Below are positions 50,611 through 59,325 of a stretch of 64,000 nt of DNA, piece after piece. The position numbers and the translations under genes were made by a program. How positions within the stretch are numbered: position 1 is the first letter of the stretch; the number at the start of each line of letters is the position of its first letter. Under the pieces are notes generated by a model. It searched no databases, had not been told where the DNA came from, and saw nothing but the letters and a program-made list of their open reading frames with translations. Origin of the DNA: Mycolicibacterium sp. CBMA 247. GTDB taxonomy: Bacteria; Actinomycetota; Actinomycetes; Mycobacteriales; Mycobacteriaceae. The stretch covers positions 1,612,001 to 1,676,000 of the forward strand of contig NZ_VTGX01000001.1 in NCBI RefSeq assembly GCF_009729095.1, given 5' to 3'.

Positions 50611-50817
50611 TGCCTGTTCAGCTCCCCGGCAAATATTCTAGAGATCGCCTCGAATTTCGAGATTCCCCTGCCGTCGTCAGCCGCTTCTTGACGATTTCGA
50701 CCGACTCGCAAGCAATCCCCAGCTTCGGCACAGACTTCTGGGGTCGACCCGAGCGCGCGCCGACCCGCGGATCCGTAATACGCAACCAGCCGTGTCGAAA
50801 TGGTCCAAATTGTTTGC

Positions 50818-50823
50818 CATAAT
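50818..50823 (+). promoter_or_regulatory. -10 placed for a leaderless start of the GT4 gene
   Basis: CATAAT ends 6 bases before the GTG at 50830, which would put +1 on the G of the start codon. No Shine-Dalgarno precedes that start. Leaderless transcripts are common in mycobacteria. Confidence 0.45.
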
Positions 50824-50829
50824 TGCACT

Positions 50830-51927
50830 GTGGTGACCCAAATACCCGTCCGCGTCCTTGCCATCGGACCCGCACCGGCCAGTCCCGACAGCCGCGGCGG
50901 CATGGCCTCGGTGATGCGACTGCTGCTGGACGACCCCGACCCACGGTTCACGATCACCGCCGTCCCGACGTTCATCGATGCAGGTGTTGCGACCAGGCTG
51001 TGGGTCGGTGTCCGCGGCATGCTGACTGCGTCCGTGCTCATCCTGCGTGGCCGCACCGACGTGGTGCACGTGCATCTCGCTCACGGCGGCAGTGTCGTCC
51101 GGAAGTCACTGCCGCTCATGGTGGCCCGGCTGCGGGGTGTTCCGGCGATCGTGCACGGACACAGCTTCAATTTCTCGGGTTGGCTGGACCCGCTGCCCGA
51201 CCCGATCCGCCGGCTCGTGCGCATCGCGTTGCATGCCGACCACTGGCTGGTATTGGGTGGGTCGCTGGCCGAACAGTATCGACGCAGCCTGGTTCTTCCC
51301 GAGGACAAGGTCGAGGTGCTGTACAACCCCGTGGTCGTCCCGAGTATCGAATCCCGTCGCACTCCAGCCTCTCGGCCGCTGACGGTGCTGTCACTCGGAC
51401 GCCTGGGACAACGCAAAGGAACCTACGACCTCATCCAGGCCGTCGGCCTGCTGCCAGCCGACGTCCGCGCCCAGCTGCGCATCGTGCTCGCCGGCGACGG
51501 TGAGGTGGAGCAGGTGCGCACCCTCGTCGGCTCCCGCCGCCTGGACGACGTGGTCGACGTGGTCGGCTGGGTCGAGCCGCCCGCCCGCGACGAACTTCTC
51601 GGCCAGGCAGATATTTTCGTACTGCCCAGCTATGACGAAGGTCTTCCGATGGCGATCCTGGAGGCCATGGCACACGGTGTAGTACCGCTCAGCACCCCGG
51701 TGGGTGGTATCCCGGAGGCCATCACCGACGGCGTGGACGGATTACTGGTTCCACCCGGCGAACCCAAGCTGCTCGCCGGTGCGCTGGAACGGCTGGCCAC
51801 AGACGACGCACTCCGGGTTGCGCTGGCCGCCGCGGCTCGGCGACGTGCAGAGACGTTCGATATCGCCGGGTGGCGGGCACGTCTCGCGACGCTGTGGCTC
51901 GACCTCACCGATCGGCAGCCCGGCTGA
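50830..51927 (+). CDS. GT4-type glycosyltransferase
   Basis: 365 residues from a GTG at 50830 (a second GTG follows at once). The GT-B pattern is clear: RVLAIGPAPASPDSRGGMASVMRLL, VVHVHLAHGGSVVRKSLPL, VLYNPVVVPS, LSLGRLGQRKGTYDLIQAV, and the donor-site EGLPMAILEAMAHGVVPLSTPVGGIPEAI with the E-x7-E pair. It adds a hexose from a nucleotide sugar to the lipid-linked acceptor at the inner face of the membrane. It ends tail-to-tail with the next gene, overlapping by 23 bases. Confidence 0.92.
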   Translation: MVTQIPVRVLAIGPAPASPDSRGGMASVMRLLLDDPDPRFTITAVPTFIDAGVATRLWVGVRGMLTASVLILRGRTDVVHVHLAHGGSVVRKSLPLMVARLRGVPAIVHGHSFNFSGWLDPLPDPIRRLVRIALHADHWLVLGGSLAEQYRRSLVLPEDKVEVLYNPVVVPSIESRRTPASRPLTVLSLGRLGQRKGTYDLIQAVGLLPADVRAQLRIVLAGDGEVEQVRTLVGSRRLDDVVDVVGWVEPPARDELLGQADIFVLPSYDEGLPMAILEAMAHGVVPLSTPVGGIPEAITDGVDGLLVPPGEPKLLAGALERLATDDALRVALAAAARRRAETFDIAGWRARLATLWLDLTDRQPG

Positions 51928-52921
51928 GCACCTCGAGCAGTGCACGCGCCGATACCGGCGCGGAATACGTTCGGCGGTAATGCTCTCGGGCCTCGGCGCC
52001 CCGCAGTGCGGCGCTATCACCATCGGCCAACTCATCGAACGCCCGGGCCAGACCTTCGACATCGTCCACATCGATCGGAGCTTCGCCGGCCGGCTGGAAC
52101 TCGGGCAAGGCGCCCGAGGTGGACACTATCGGCGTCACCCCCAGCTGCATGGCCAGCACTTGCACCCCGCTCTGCGACGCCCGGCGGTAATGCACCAACG
52201 AGCCCTTGGCTCGCGCCAGCACTGGCAACACTTCTTCGTACCGGAACGACTTCCGTTGCCACACCACATGATTCGGCAGGGACCCACGCCACTCACCGTC
52301 ACCCAGCAGCACCAGATTGTCCCCGGCCCAGGCCCTGCCCGCGGTGTGCTTCTGCCACGCTTGGAGGCACACGTCGATGTTCTTGTAGCCGTTGATCCGA
52401 CCGAGCAGCACGAAGTCACGCCGATCGGCTGCTGGAACGAAGTCCGGCACGTCGCCGTCGGCGAGATCGCTGGTCAGCGGGACCACGTCGGCGGCACCCA
52501 CCGCATCGGCGACGTACCGGCTGAACGCAACCAGCCGGGCGCCGCGGGCGCGCCGGTCGAACAACTCGCGTTCCCACCGCGGCCGCAACTCTCCCGCATC
52601 ATGGGGACGGTCGTCGTGTACCAGCTCGACCCGAGGTGTCGTCGGAGCGAACGCCAGCCACCGTGGATCGCGAACCAGCTCGGACACTACGACGTCAGGA
52701 GAGAATCCCTTGACCCGCAGCGCCGCTCGCGCGGACTCGGGCCAGGTCCTAAGTGTCTTCGGGCGCGGGTCGAGGACGAGCTCGTAGGGTCGGGCGGTGT
52801 CCGAGCCGGGATGCTGATCGGAGGTCACCAGTAATACCTGCGCACCGGCGTCGCGCAGGGCTTCGGCGTAGATCCGGGCCAGCGGCCGCATCCATGGCGA
52901 CAGCCACAGCACCCGGGTCAT
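51905..52921 (-). CDS. glycosyltransferase (GT4-like)
   Basis: 338 residues. RVLWLSPWMRPLARIYAEALRDAGAQVLLVTSD opens the GT-B fold, FVLLGRINGYKNIDVCLQAW lies near residue 175, and GVQVLAMQLGVTPIVSTSGALPEFQP replaces the usual E-x7-E block. Members are retaining enzymes with UDP- or GDP-sugars. It overlaps the fusion gene upstream by 4 bases, so it is the last gene of the wzx-fusion-GT string. Confidence 0.85.
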   Translation of the reverse strand: MTRVLWLSPWMRPLARIYAEALRDAGAQVLLVTSDQHPGSDTARPYELVLDPRPKTLRTWPESARAALRVKGFSPDVVVSELVRDPRWLAFAPTTPRVELVHDDRPHDAGELRPRWERELFDRRARGARLVAFSRYVADAVGAADVVPLTSDLADGDVPDFVPAADRRDFVLLGRINGYKNIDVCLQAWQKHTAGRAWAGDNLVLLGDGEWRGSLPNHVVWQRKSFRYEEVLPVLARAKGSLVHYRRASQSGVQVLAMQLGVTPIVSTSGALPEFQPAGEAPIDVDDVEGLARAFDELADGDSAALRGAEAREHYRRTYSAPVSARALLEVLSRAADR

Positions 52922-54906
52922 CCGAATGCCGCCGCGATCGCGGCCTCATAGGCGTCGGCCATCGCCTCGACGGTGTAGTGATCGACCATACGCCGGAACC
53001 CTTTGTCGCCAAGACCTTTCCAGCTTCCTGAGGCTCTGAGGGCGGTGTCGAGAGCGGCCCGCCAGCCGGCCACCGAGATGTCCTCGACGAGGAATCCCGC
53101 TTCTCCGCCGTCGAGCATGTCGGCGACCGAACACACCGCCGATGCGGCCACCGGAATGCGGCGGGCCATCGCCTCCAGGATCACCAGCGGAAATGCCTCC
53201 GACCGGCTGGGCACACACAGCAGATCGCAATCGGCCAACGCAGGCGCCGGTCCCGGCGACCAGCCGCGCCATGCCACCCGGTCGGCAAGGTCGGCGGGCA
53301 TCCCGGCCTGCAGCTGCTCCCGATCCGGGCCATCCCCGTAGATGGACAGCCGCCAGGGTAGGCCACGCAGACCGTCGAGGGCCTCGATGAGCAGATGCGG
53401 ATTCTTGTGCTTGACAATGCGACTGAGCATCACCAGATGCGGAACCTCGGCGACCGGCGGGCGCGCGGGCACGTGCGCCACCTCGGCTCGGGTCGACACC
53501 CCGTTCGGCGCGAAAAACGCTGTGCTGCCCAGGTTCTGATACGCCGTGGCCTCTGCCCAGTGCCGCGGTGAGAGCGCGATGAAACCGTCGGCACGGCGCA
53601 TCGCGGCGGCGAGCGGTGCGGAATAGGTGGGGTCGTGCGGGTTTGGCGGAATATGGGCGGCGACCAGCCAGCGGCGGCCGCGTCCGGCGGCTCGCCACCC
53701 GGTGGCGAATCCGGTCTCGGTGTTGGTGTCGCCGCTGATCACGATCGAGCGGCCCGCGCCCACGTCGACCACCGGCGCCCACCACGGCTGACGCACCACC
53801 CGCACCGACTGGGGTACCTCGGAGACGAGGGGGCCGAAGCGTTGTACGCACGCGATCACCACCTCGTAGCCGCGCCGGTCCAGTTCCTCGGCCAGCAGCA
53901 CATGCTGACGTTCGGCGCCCCCGAACACCAGGCGATTGGTGGTGATGATCACCGACGGGCGCGGCCCGGCGGGCCGTCGTCGTGCCGCGCGCTGCCGACG
54001 GGCCGAACGCTGCACCCGGTCCAGCACCGAGGTCCCGGCCAGATACAGCTCAGCCGGCGTCTTCCCCTTGTCCAGCTCCAGATTCAGGGCGATGTTGGCA
54101 CGCAGCAGATCTCGTGACCGCACACCGGCCGACGGATCGTCCGCCACGGTGCCGTGACCGGTGTGCACCACGCCGGTTTCATCGATCAGTTCTACTGTCC
54201 AGCCGGCCGAACGAGCCCGCCGCTGCCAGTCGTTCTCCTCACCGTAGAGGAAGAACTCTTCGTCGAAACAGCCGACCGCCTCCCACGCGTCGCGACTGAC
54301 GGCAAGGCAGGCACCGGTGAGATAACCACTGACCGACGTGGGCGGGTCACCGTAGAGTTCGGAGAGCCGGGTGCCCCGCAGCCGGTCGGCATACCCGGCC
54401 CGCGAGACCAGCGCCCGCACCACGCTGTGCTCGCGATGGGCGACATCCCAAGCCCGGTAATGCCTTTGGTCTGGGCTTTCGTCGGTCACCAACGGTGCGG
54501 CCGCCGCGACTCCCCGGCGGCGCAATGCCGAGAGGGTGCCGTTGAGTGAACCCTGCAACACGGCGTCAGGGTTGAGTAGCAACAGATGGCGCTCGGGGAC
54601 TTCGGAGGCCAGAAGGTTGACGGCCGAGGCGAATCCCACGTTGGGCGATCCGCGGAACCAGCGGACGTGGGGGTGCTCCCCCACCACGTCGTCCATCCCC
54701 GGGTAATCGGGACCAGAGTTGTCCCACACCAGGATCGGCAGATCCGGCAGGTGCTTGTCAACCGCAGCAAGACAGTCGGTGAGCAGAACCGGATTGCGGT
54801 AGGCGACAATCAGTACGGCGGTCTGGCGCGACACCGGTTCGGCCGGCGGCCCCGCGGGGACCCGAAACCGCTCAGGCAGGTAGGCCCGGTCAAGTTCACG
54901 ATTCAT
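52918..54906 (-). CDS. GT2-GT4 fusion glycosyltransferase
   Basis: 662 residues from an ATG at 54906 overlapping the wzx stop (ATGA); the frame continues upstream in wzx only as noise. Residues about 25-290 are a GT2 (rhamnosyl-transferase-like) domain: TAVLIVAYRNPVLLTDCLAAV, SPNVGFASAVNLLA, LLLLNPDAVLQG (DxD-type), FDEEFFLYGEENDWQRRARSAGW. A basic linker (VQRSARRQRAARRRPAGPR) follows, then a GT4 domain from 325: VIITTNRLVFGGAERQHVLLAEEL, HLVMLSRIVKHKNPHLLIEAL, CVPSRSEAFPLVILEAMARRIPVAA. Two consecutive sugars are probably added by one protein. Confidence 0.9.
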   Translation of the reverse strand: MNRELDRAYLPERFRVPAGPPAEPVSRQTAVLIVAYRNPVLLTDCLAAVDKHLPDLPILVWDNSGPDYPGMDDVVGEHPHVRWFRGSPNVGFASAVNLLASEVPERHLLLLNPDAVLQGSLNGTLSALRRRGVAAAAPLVTDESPDQRHYRAWDVAHREHSVVRALVSRAGYADRLRGTRLSELYGDPPTSVSGYLTGACLAVSRDAWEAVGCFDEEFFLYGEENDWQRRARSAGWTVELIDETGVVHTGHGTVADDPSAGVRSRDLLRANIALNLELDKGKTPAELYLAGTSVLDRVQRSARRQRAARRRPAGPRPSVIITTNRLVFGGAERQHVLLAEELDRRGYEVVIACVQRFGPLVSEVPQSVRVVRQPWWAPVVDVGAGRSIVISGDTNTETGFATGWRAAGRGRRWLVAAHIPPNPHDPTYSAPLAAAMRRADGFIALSPRHWAEATAYQNLGSTAFFAPNGVSTRAEVAHVPARPPVAEVPHLVMLSRIVKHKNPHLLIEALDGLRGLPWRLSIYGDGPDREQLQAGMPADLADRVAWRGWSPGPAPALADCDLLCVPSRSEAFPLVILEAMARRIPVAASAVCSVADMLDGGEAGFLVEDISVAGWRAALDTALRASGSWKGLGDKGFRRMVDHYTVEAMADAYEAAIAAAFG

Positions 54907-56447
54907 TGTCTCTCCATCTCGGGGCTGTCTCCATCGGCCAGCGTGCTCCTGATCACCCGCGGCGTCACCGGCCCGACAACGAGATTCACCCCCAGATACA
55001 CCACCGCCGACAGCGGCAGGGTCACCAGCACCGATGCGTGTTGCATCGAAATCGCCACCGCCGCCGCGGCGCCCAGCGGTATCGCCAACCTCAGGACGAA
55101 CAGCCACGGGGTGCGGTACGGAGCGATCCGGCTCAGCCGCCAGGTCGCCACAAAAAGACCGGTCAGTTCGGCGACGATCAACGCCGCACCGGCTCCCATC
55201 GCGCCATAGCTCGGAGTGAGGACGACGTTGAGCACGATGTTTCCGACCAGGTTGACCAGGTTCAGCCGGAACAGGAACACCTGATCGTGCGCAGCGAACA
55301 GAGCCTGGCTGATCGCCGCGTTGAGGAACGTCAGTGTGACGGCCACGAGCAACAGCGCCAGGGTCACGCCGCCGTGGGCACCGAACTCCGAGGAACCGAC
55401 AAGTTCGACCACGGGCCGCGCCACGACAATTCCGACGACCGCGATCGGCGCGCCCAAGAACAGCATCGATTCCACCGTTCGCGTGACGAACCGGGCGAAT
55501 TCGCTCCGATCCACCGCAAAGGAATGCGTCGCCGCGGACAGCGTCGAGGTCTGAAAGAACGTGGACAGCACCGACAGGGTGAACGCCAAGGTGTACGCCA
55601 ACCCGTACACCCCGACCTGTTCGGGAGTACTGCGCAGGCTCAGGATCACCCCGTCGGCACGCCAGTACAACACCGCGATGATCAGAACCCCGGTCTGCGG
55701 GAGGCTTTCGCGCAGCAGATGCCAACTCTCCGACAGCGAGAACACCGGCCGCCAATCGCTGATCCGGGCGGCCGCCACCCCCTGGATCACCAGCACCACC
55801 AACGGCGGAATCAACTGCACCACCGCAAACCACACCGTGTTCGCGTCCATCGCGATCAAGAGCATCGTTGCCCCGAGCGAAGCAATCCTGCTGACCAGAT
55901 CCGACCACGCCACCGCCATGAACCGGACGCTCGCCAGGAAGACAGGTTCGAAACAGCTGGTGATGGTCGTCAGGATCAGGCTGCACGAGATGATCAGCAC
56001 CATCCGGACGACCTCGTCCTGTCCTCGGTACATCAGGACCCCGGAGGTGGCGGCGATCAAGAACAACGGCACGCAGTACAAAAGCGACATCCCGGCGTTG
56101 ACCCGGACCAGGCGGCTCAACTCGCCTTTGCCCGATGTCACCCGCCGTACCACGACGGCGCCCACACCCAACTCGGTCAGGCTGGTCCACAGTCCGACGA
56201 ACACCACGGCCGTGGTCAGGTGTCCGTAGCCGGTCGGCCCCAGATGCCGGGTGGTGGCCGCCACCGTGAGCACCGAGGCGATCATCCCGAGTGCCCGGAA
56301 GATCAACTGCTGACTGAACGCCCGGGCCATCGCGCGGTTGGAGACCCGGCCAGCTGGTGCGGTCCCGTCATCGGTAGCGCTGTTATCCTCAATCAATTCA
56401 GCAATGCTGGAACCGGGGGCAGATGCACGCGTACATTCCTTTGCCAT
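54903..56447 (-). CDS. wzx: Wzx-type flippase (polysaccharide biosynthesis protein)
   Basis: 514 residues from an ATG at 56447; a start at 56330 (MARAFSQQLIFRALGM) would avoid the 25-base overlap with the divergent GT4 gene and is attractive. About twelve to fourteen hydrophobic segments: MIASVLTVAATTRHLGPTGYGHLTTAVVFVGLW near the start is the MOP-superfamily signature, with RLNLVNLVGNIVLNVVLTPSYGAMGAGAALIVAE in the second half. It should turn lipid-linked repeat units from the inner to the outer face. First gene of the wzx-fusion-GT string. Confidence 0.93.
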   Translation of the reverse strand: MAKECTRASAPGSSIAELIEDNSATDDGTAPAGRVSNRAMARAFSQQLIFRALGMIASVLTVAATTRHLGPTGYGHLTTAVVFVGLWTSLTELGVGAVVVRRVTSGKGELSRLVRVNAGMSLLYCVPLFLIAATSGVLMYRGQDEVVRMVLIISCSLILTTITSCFEPVFLASVRFMAVAWSDLVSRIASLGATMLLIAMDANTVWFAVVQLIPPLVVLVIQGVAAARISDWRPVFSLSESWHLLRESLPQTGVLIIAVLYWRADGVILSLRSTPEQVGVYGLAYTLAFTLSVLSTFFQTSTLSAATHSFAVDRSEFARFVTRTVESMLFLGAPIAVVGIVVARPVVELVGSSEFGAHGGVTLALLLVAVTLTFLNAAISQALFAAHDQVFLFRLNLVNLVGNIVLNVVLTPSYGAMGAGAALIVAELTGLFVATWRLSRIAPYRTPWLFVLRLAIPLGAAAAVAISMQHASVLVTLPLSAVVYLGVNLVVGPVTPRVIRSTLADGDSPEMERQ

Positions 56448-57478
56448 GTGGTCTTTCCGCAACCACTTGGGCCGAGCGATACCGCCGCGGCGAGGTTCCG
56501 GACGCATCACCGTACGGACTCCACAAGCTCGGCGACCACGGCATCGACGTCACGTTCGGCGAGGCCTCCCCGGGGCGCGTCACCGAACGCATTGCGGCGT
56601 CGGTGCGCTATCGCACCGACGGACTCGAGCTGGTCGAGGGGCTGCTGACGGCGAAGGCCAGACGCAACGCCGACGTCGTGCTGGCGTACGACGAGCGCAC
56701 CGGTGTACCGGCCACACTGCACGCCACACGTCACCGTCCCACGGTGCTCGGCATCGGCTGGCTCACGAACCGCAGTGCTGCTCCGCGCCTGCACGCCGCA
56801 TTCGCACATCGGGCGATGCTGCGCGCTGCGTCGGTCTTCACCCAATGCGAACCCGTGCTGCCGATCCTGCACCGGGAATGGGGTGTGCCACGGTCGCGGC
56901 TGCACTATGTGCCGGTCGGTATCGACACCGACTTCTACGCAATACAACCCGAACCCGAACCCGGGACCGCTGTCATCGCCAGCGCGGGTGAGGACCGTTA
57001 CCGCGACCACGCACTCCTGGTCGCGGCCGTGACTCAGTTGCGCACCAAACATCCGGGTATCCATCTCGAACTCGCGACGGGCCTGCCCGTGCAGCTGCCC
57101 AAGGACATCGGCACGTTGTACCGCGGCCGACTCGACGGAAAGATGCGCGATCTGTATCGCCGGGCCAGTGTGGTGGCAGTCGCGCTGAAACCGACCGTCA
57201 GCGGTTCGGGCCTGACGGTGGCGCTGGAGGCGATGGCCAGTGGACGCCCGCTGGTGATGACCGCCAACCCGGGTGTGGATGCTTATGTCGAACACGGCGT
57301 CACCGGCCTGCTGGTACCGCCCGGTGATGTCGACGCGTTCGCCGCAGCCATCGGGCAACTGTTGTCCGACCCGGCCCGGCGGGCGGAAATGGGCGCCGCG
57401 GCGGCGATCCGGGCCCGCGAGCGGTTCACGTCCTCCCTCATGGCCGCCAACCTTGCCGCCCTGGCGCGAGCGGTGTGA
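56423..57478 (+). CDS. GT4-type glycosyltransferase
   Basis: 351 residues from the ATG at 56423, with GGAACCGGGGGC upstream. The GT-B fold is seen in HAYIPLPCGLSATTWAERYRRGEV, LHYVPVGIDTDFYA, IASAGEDRYRDHALLVAAVTQL and VAVALKPTVSGSGLTVALEAMASGRPLVMTANPGVDAYV with a GSGLTVALEA donor motif. Divergent from wzx with the starts overlapping. Its last 41 bases overlap the WecG-type gene tail-to-tail. It adds one of the repeat-unit sugars. Confidence 0.9.
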   Translation: MHAYIPLPCGLSATTWAERYRRGEVPDASPYGLHKLGDHGIDVTFGEASPGRVTERIAASVRYRTDGLELVEGLLTAKARRNADVVLAYDERTGVPATLHATRHRPTVLGIGWLTNRSAAPRLHAAFAHRAMLRAASVFTQCEPVLPILHREWGVPRSRLHYVPVGIDTDFYAIQPEPEPGTAVIASAGEDRYRDHALLVAAVTQLRTKHPGIHLELATGLPVQLPKDIGTLYRGRLDGKMRDLYRRASVVAVALKPTVSGSGLTVALEAMASGRPLVMTANPGVDAYVEHGVTGLLVPPGDVDAFAAAIGQLLSDPARRAEMGAAAAIRARERFTSSLMAANLAALARAV

Positions 57479-58232
57479 AACCATCTCGCTGACCGTCCTC
57501 CAGCACCGCATGCCGCAGCCGGAGGAAGGCACGCGGTCCTTGCACCAGGTAGCGGCGCGCCAGTCGACGCGGTTCCTGCCGTAGCCGGTACAACCACTCC
57601 AGGCCGTACCGCTGATAGCCGGCCGGGGCCCGATTCACCGCTCCGGCAAGAAAATCCGCCGCAGCGCCGAAGGCCAGCACTACCTCGGCGCCGGTGCTCA
57701 CCGCGTGCCGGTCGATCCATACCTCCTGACGCGGCTTGCCCAACCCCACGATCAGAACCCGGACACCGGCCGCGCGGACCTGCGCGGCCAACTCCGCCGA
57801 ACGGCGCGGGCACTCGACCTCACTTCGGCTTGGTGACCAGAACAGGGCCGGTGCCGCCGTCGGATACCGACGGGCCCATACCTCGGCCAACCGCTGATGG
57901 GTGTCCGGCAGGCCACCGAGGAAGCCGACCTGCGCGCATTGCTGCACGCACACATCCAACAGTGGTTCGAGCAGGTCTGCTCCGGTGACCCGGGGCCAGG
58001 AGATACCGGCGAGCCGAGAGCCGCGCCACGCCACCGGCGCGCCATCGGCCACCCACAACCATTCCGTCCCGCCGCCGAGCTCCGCTCGCCCTGCCCGGAA
58101 ATGGTGCAGGTGATCGAGGTTCACCGAACCAATCGCCAACTGCGGCGCCCCAGGCGCCGCGATACGTTGGGTCACCAGCGCAACGACCTCGTCCGCCGAA
58201 TATCGGGTAACCGGGGTACTGCCTATCCGCAT
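57438..58232 (-). CDS. WecG/TagA/CpsF-type glycosyltransferase
   Basis: 264 residues from the ATG at 58232. GSVNLDHLHHFRAG, WLWVADGAPVAWRGSRLAG, VGFLGGLPDTHQRLAEVWARRYP, VRVLIVGLGKPRQEVWIDRH, VLAFGAAADFLAGAVNRAPAGYQRYGLEWLYRLRQEPRRLARRYL are the family blocks (GT26, with the VGLGxPKQE motif). GT26 enzymes add the second sugar, such as ManNAc(A) or a glucuronyl unit, to a polyprenyl-linked first sugar. This fits directly after the phosphoglycosyl transferase in the pathway. Divergent from the wzz-like gene with 376 bases between. Confidence 0.93.
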   Translation of the reverse strand: MRIGSTPVTRYSADEVVALVTQRIAAPGAPQLAIGSVNLDHLHHFRAGRAELGGGTEWLWVADGAPVAWRGSRLAGISWPRVTGADLLEPLLDVCVQQCAQVGFLGGLPDTHQRLAEVWARRYPTAAPALFWSPSRSEVECPRRSAELAAQVRAAGVRVLIVGLGKPRQEVWIDRHAVSTGAEVVLAFGAAADFLAGAVNRAPAGYQRYGLEWLYRLRQEPRRLARRYLVQGPRAFLRLRHAVLEDGQRDGFTPLAPGRQGWRP

Positions 58233-58531
58233 GCTCGGCTGGGAAGGGAGCGTCAGCAACGTAGAGAGCCTTTCTCACAAAGCTCCGAACGGAGCGCGAC
58301 CCGCATATCATGGCAAACTATCCGGCATAGGGGCGACTTCAGGTTCGAATGCCCACACCCGACACCGTGAGACGCCACCGCAATGGGCGCGACGCAGTGA
58401 GTCCGAACGGCGATCTCAGACCGAGGGCGCACGCACATCCGGAGCAGCCGAATATTCGACTCGCCGCGATGAACACCGGCAAACGTGACGAAAGTCGCGG
58501 GAATCAGCGGCGTCCTCAGCCCATACTGTAT

Positions 58532-58559
58532 TTGCCTTCGCCGCCGCGATCGTTAATAT
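58532..58559 (+). promoter_or_regulatory. SigA-type promoter candidate of the wzz-like operon
   Basis: TTGCCT (58532-58537) and TAATAT (58554-58559) are 16 bases apart, with +1 expected near 58566, about 43 bases before the first codon. The predicted start falls inside the palindrome at 58562-58580. Confidence 0.45.
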
Positions 58560-58561
58560 CA

Positions 58562-58580
58562 GCAAACGGAAACGGTTTGC
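58562..58580. promoter_or_regulatory. palindromic operator candidate
   Basis: GCAAAC and GTTTGC flank 7 bases (GGAAACG); AAACGG is also directly repeated at 58564 and 58570. Position over the predicted transcription start is typical of a repressor site. Confidence 0.4.
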
Positions 58581-58608
58581 ACCGCACATCACACCCGCAG
58601 GGATTGCC

Positions 58609-59325
58609 TTGAACGTCGCCCAATTTCTCCGTTCGCTCAGCCGGAGACCGATCGCGCTGACGCTGTTGGCAATTGTTGCGGCAATTGCCGGTTACCTCGG
58701 CGCCTCGTCGACGTCGTCGGTGTTCCAGTCGACTGCAGTGGCGGTCGTGATTCCGCCTGGGAGCGGGTCACCCGACGCCGGCCTGAACCCGCTGGTCAAT
58801 CTCAACAACGACATGGCGCAGCTGGCCGCCGTCGTGGCAACTGCCATACAGAGCGACGGCGGGCACCGCGCCGCCGCGGAGGCCGGTGGCACTGGCAACT
58901 TCACCGTCACCACCACTTATGGCGATGCGTCGCTGTACGCCCAGCTGACCTCCCAGCTGGTGATCGTGGCGGACGGCCCCGATCCGGATTCGGCCCGTCG
59001 AGCGGCCTCCACGATCGTCGAGCATGCGCGCGCCTGCCTGAACAAGATTCAGCTCGATTCGGCCGTGCCCGTCATCAACAACGCGTTGCTCATTCCGTCG
59101 GTCGAACCCACTGAAGCAGTCAAGATGCCGACGAGCGCCGTTCGTTCCGGTGCCACCTACGCCCTGGGCGCAGCCCTCGGCGGGCTGGTTGTGCTGCTGC
59201 TCCTCGATTCGGCGCGCGATTTGATCCAGCGGTGGCGGCGGAACCGGTCCCCCGACGGTCCTTCCAGCGACGCAGCCACCGATCCGGCGACCGACGCGGC
59301 AGCCGACGCGCATGCCCAGCCTTGA
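58609..59325 (+). CDS. Wzz-like polysaccharide chain-length / copolymerase protein
   Basis: 238 residues; the start is a TTG at 58609 with CAGGGAT upstream. Two membrane helices near the ends (IALTLLAIVAAIAGYLGAS about residues 15-33; TYALGAALGGLVVLLLLDSA about 183-202) bracket an extracytoplasmic region of about 150 residues rich in helices (LNPLVNLNNDMAQLAAVVATAIQ, SARRAASTIVEHARACLNKIQ). This is the Wzz/PCP layout; no cytoplasmic tyrosine-kinase domain follows. An acidic Ala/Asp-rich tail (about 30 residues) ends it. It should set chain length with the Wzy-like protein, whose gene overlaps by 14 bases. Confidence 0.82.
   Translation: MNVAQFLRSLSRRPIALTLLAIVAAIAGYLGASSTSSVFQSTAVAVVIPPGSGSPDAGLNPLVNLNNDMAQLAAVVATAIQSDGGHRAAAEAGGTGNFTVTTTYGDASLYAQLTSQLVIVADGPDPDSARRAASTIVEHARACLNKIQLDSAVPVINNALLIPSVEPTEAVKMPTSAVRSGATYALGAALGGLVVLLLLDSARDLIQRWRRNRSPDGPSSDAATDPATDAAADAHAQP

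Larger units (their letters stand above)
58233..58608. other. 376-base divergent region between the WecG-type and Wzz-like genes
   Basis: No protein frame looks real. It contains a promoter and palindrome for the wzz-wzy-lipoprotein operon (separate entries) and presumably the promoter of the WecG-type gene. GC is clearly lower than in the flanking genes near 58300 and 58520-58590. Confidence 0.5.

Noticed and set aside
54907-56190. 1090-residue version of the fusion glycosyltransferase
   Set aside because: The first 428 codons are the out-of-frame shadow of wzx; ATGA coupling at 54906 marks the real start.
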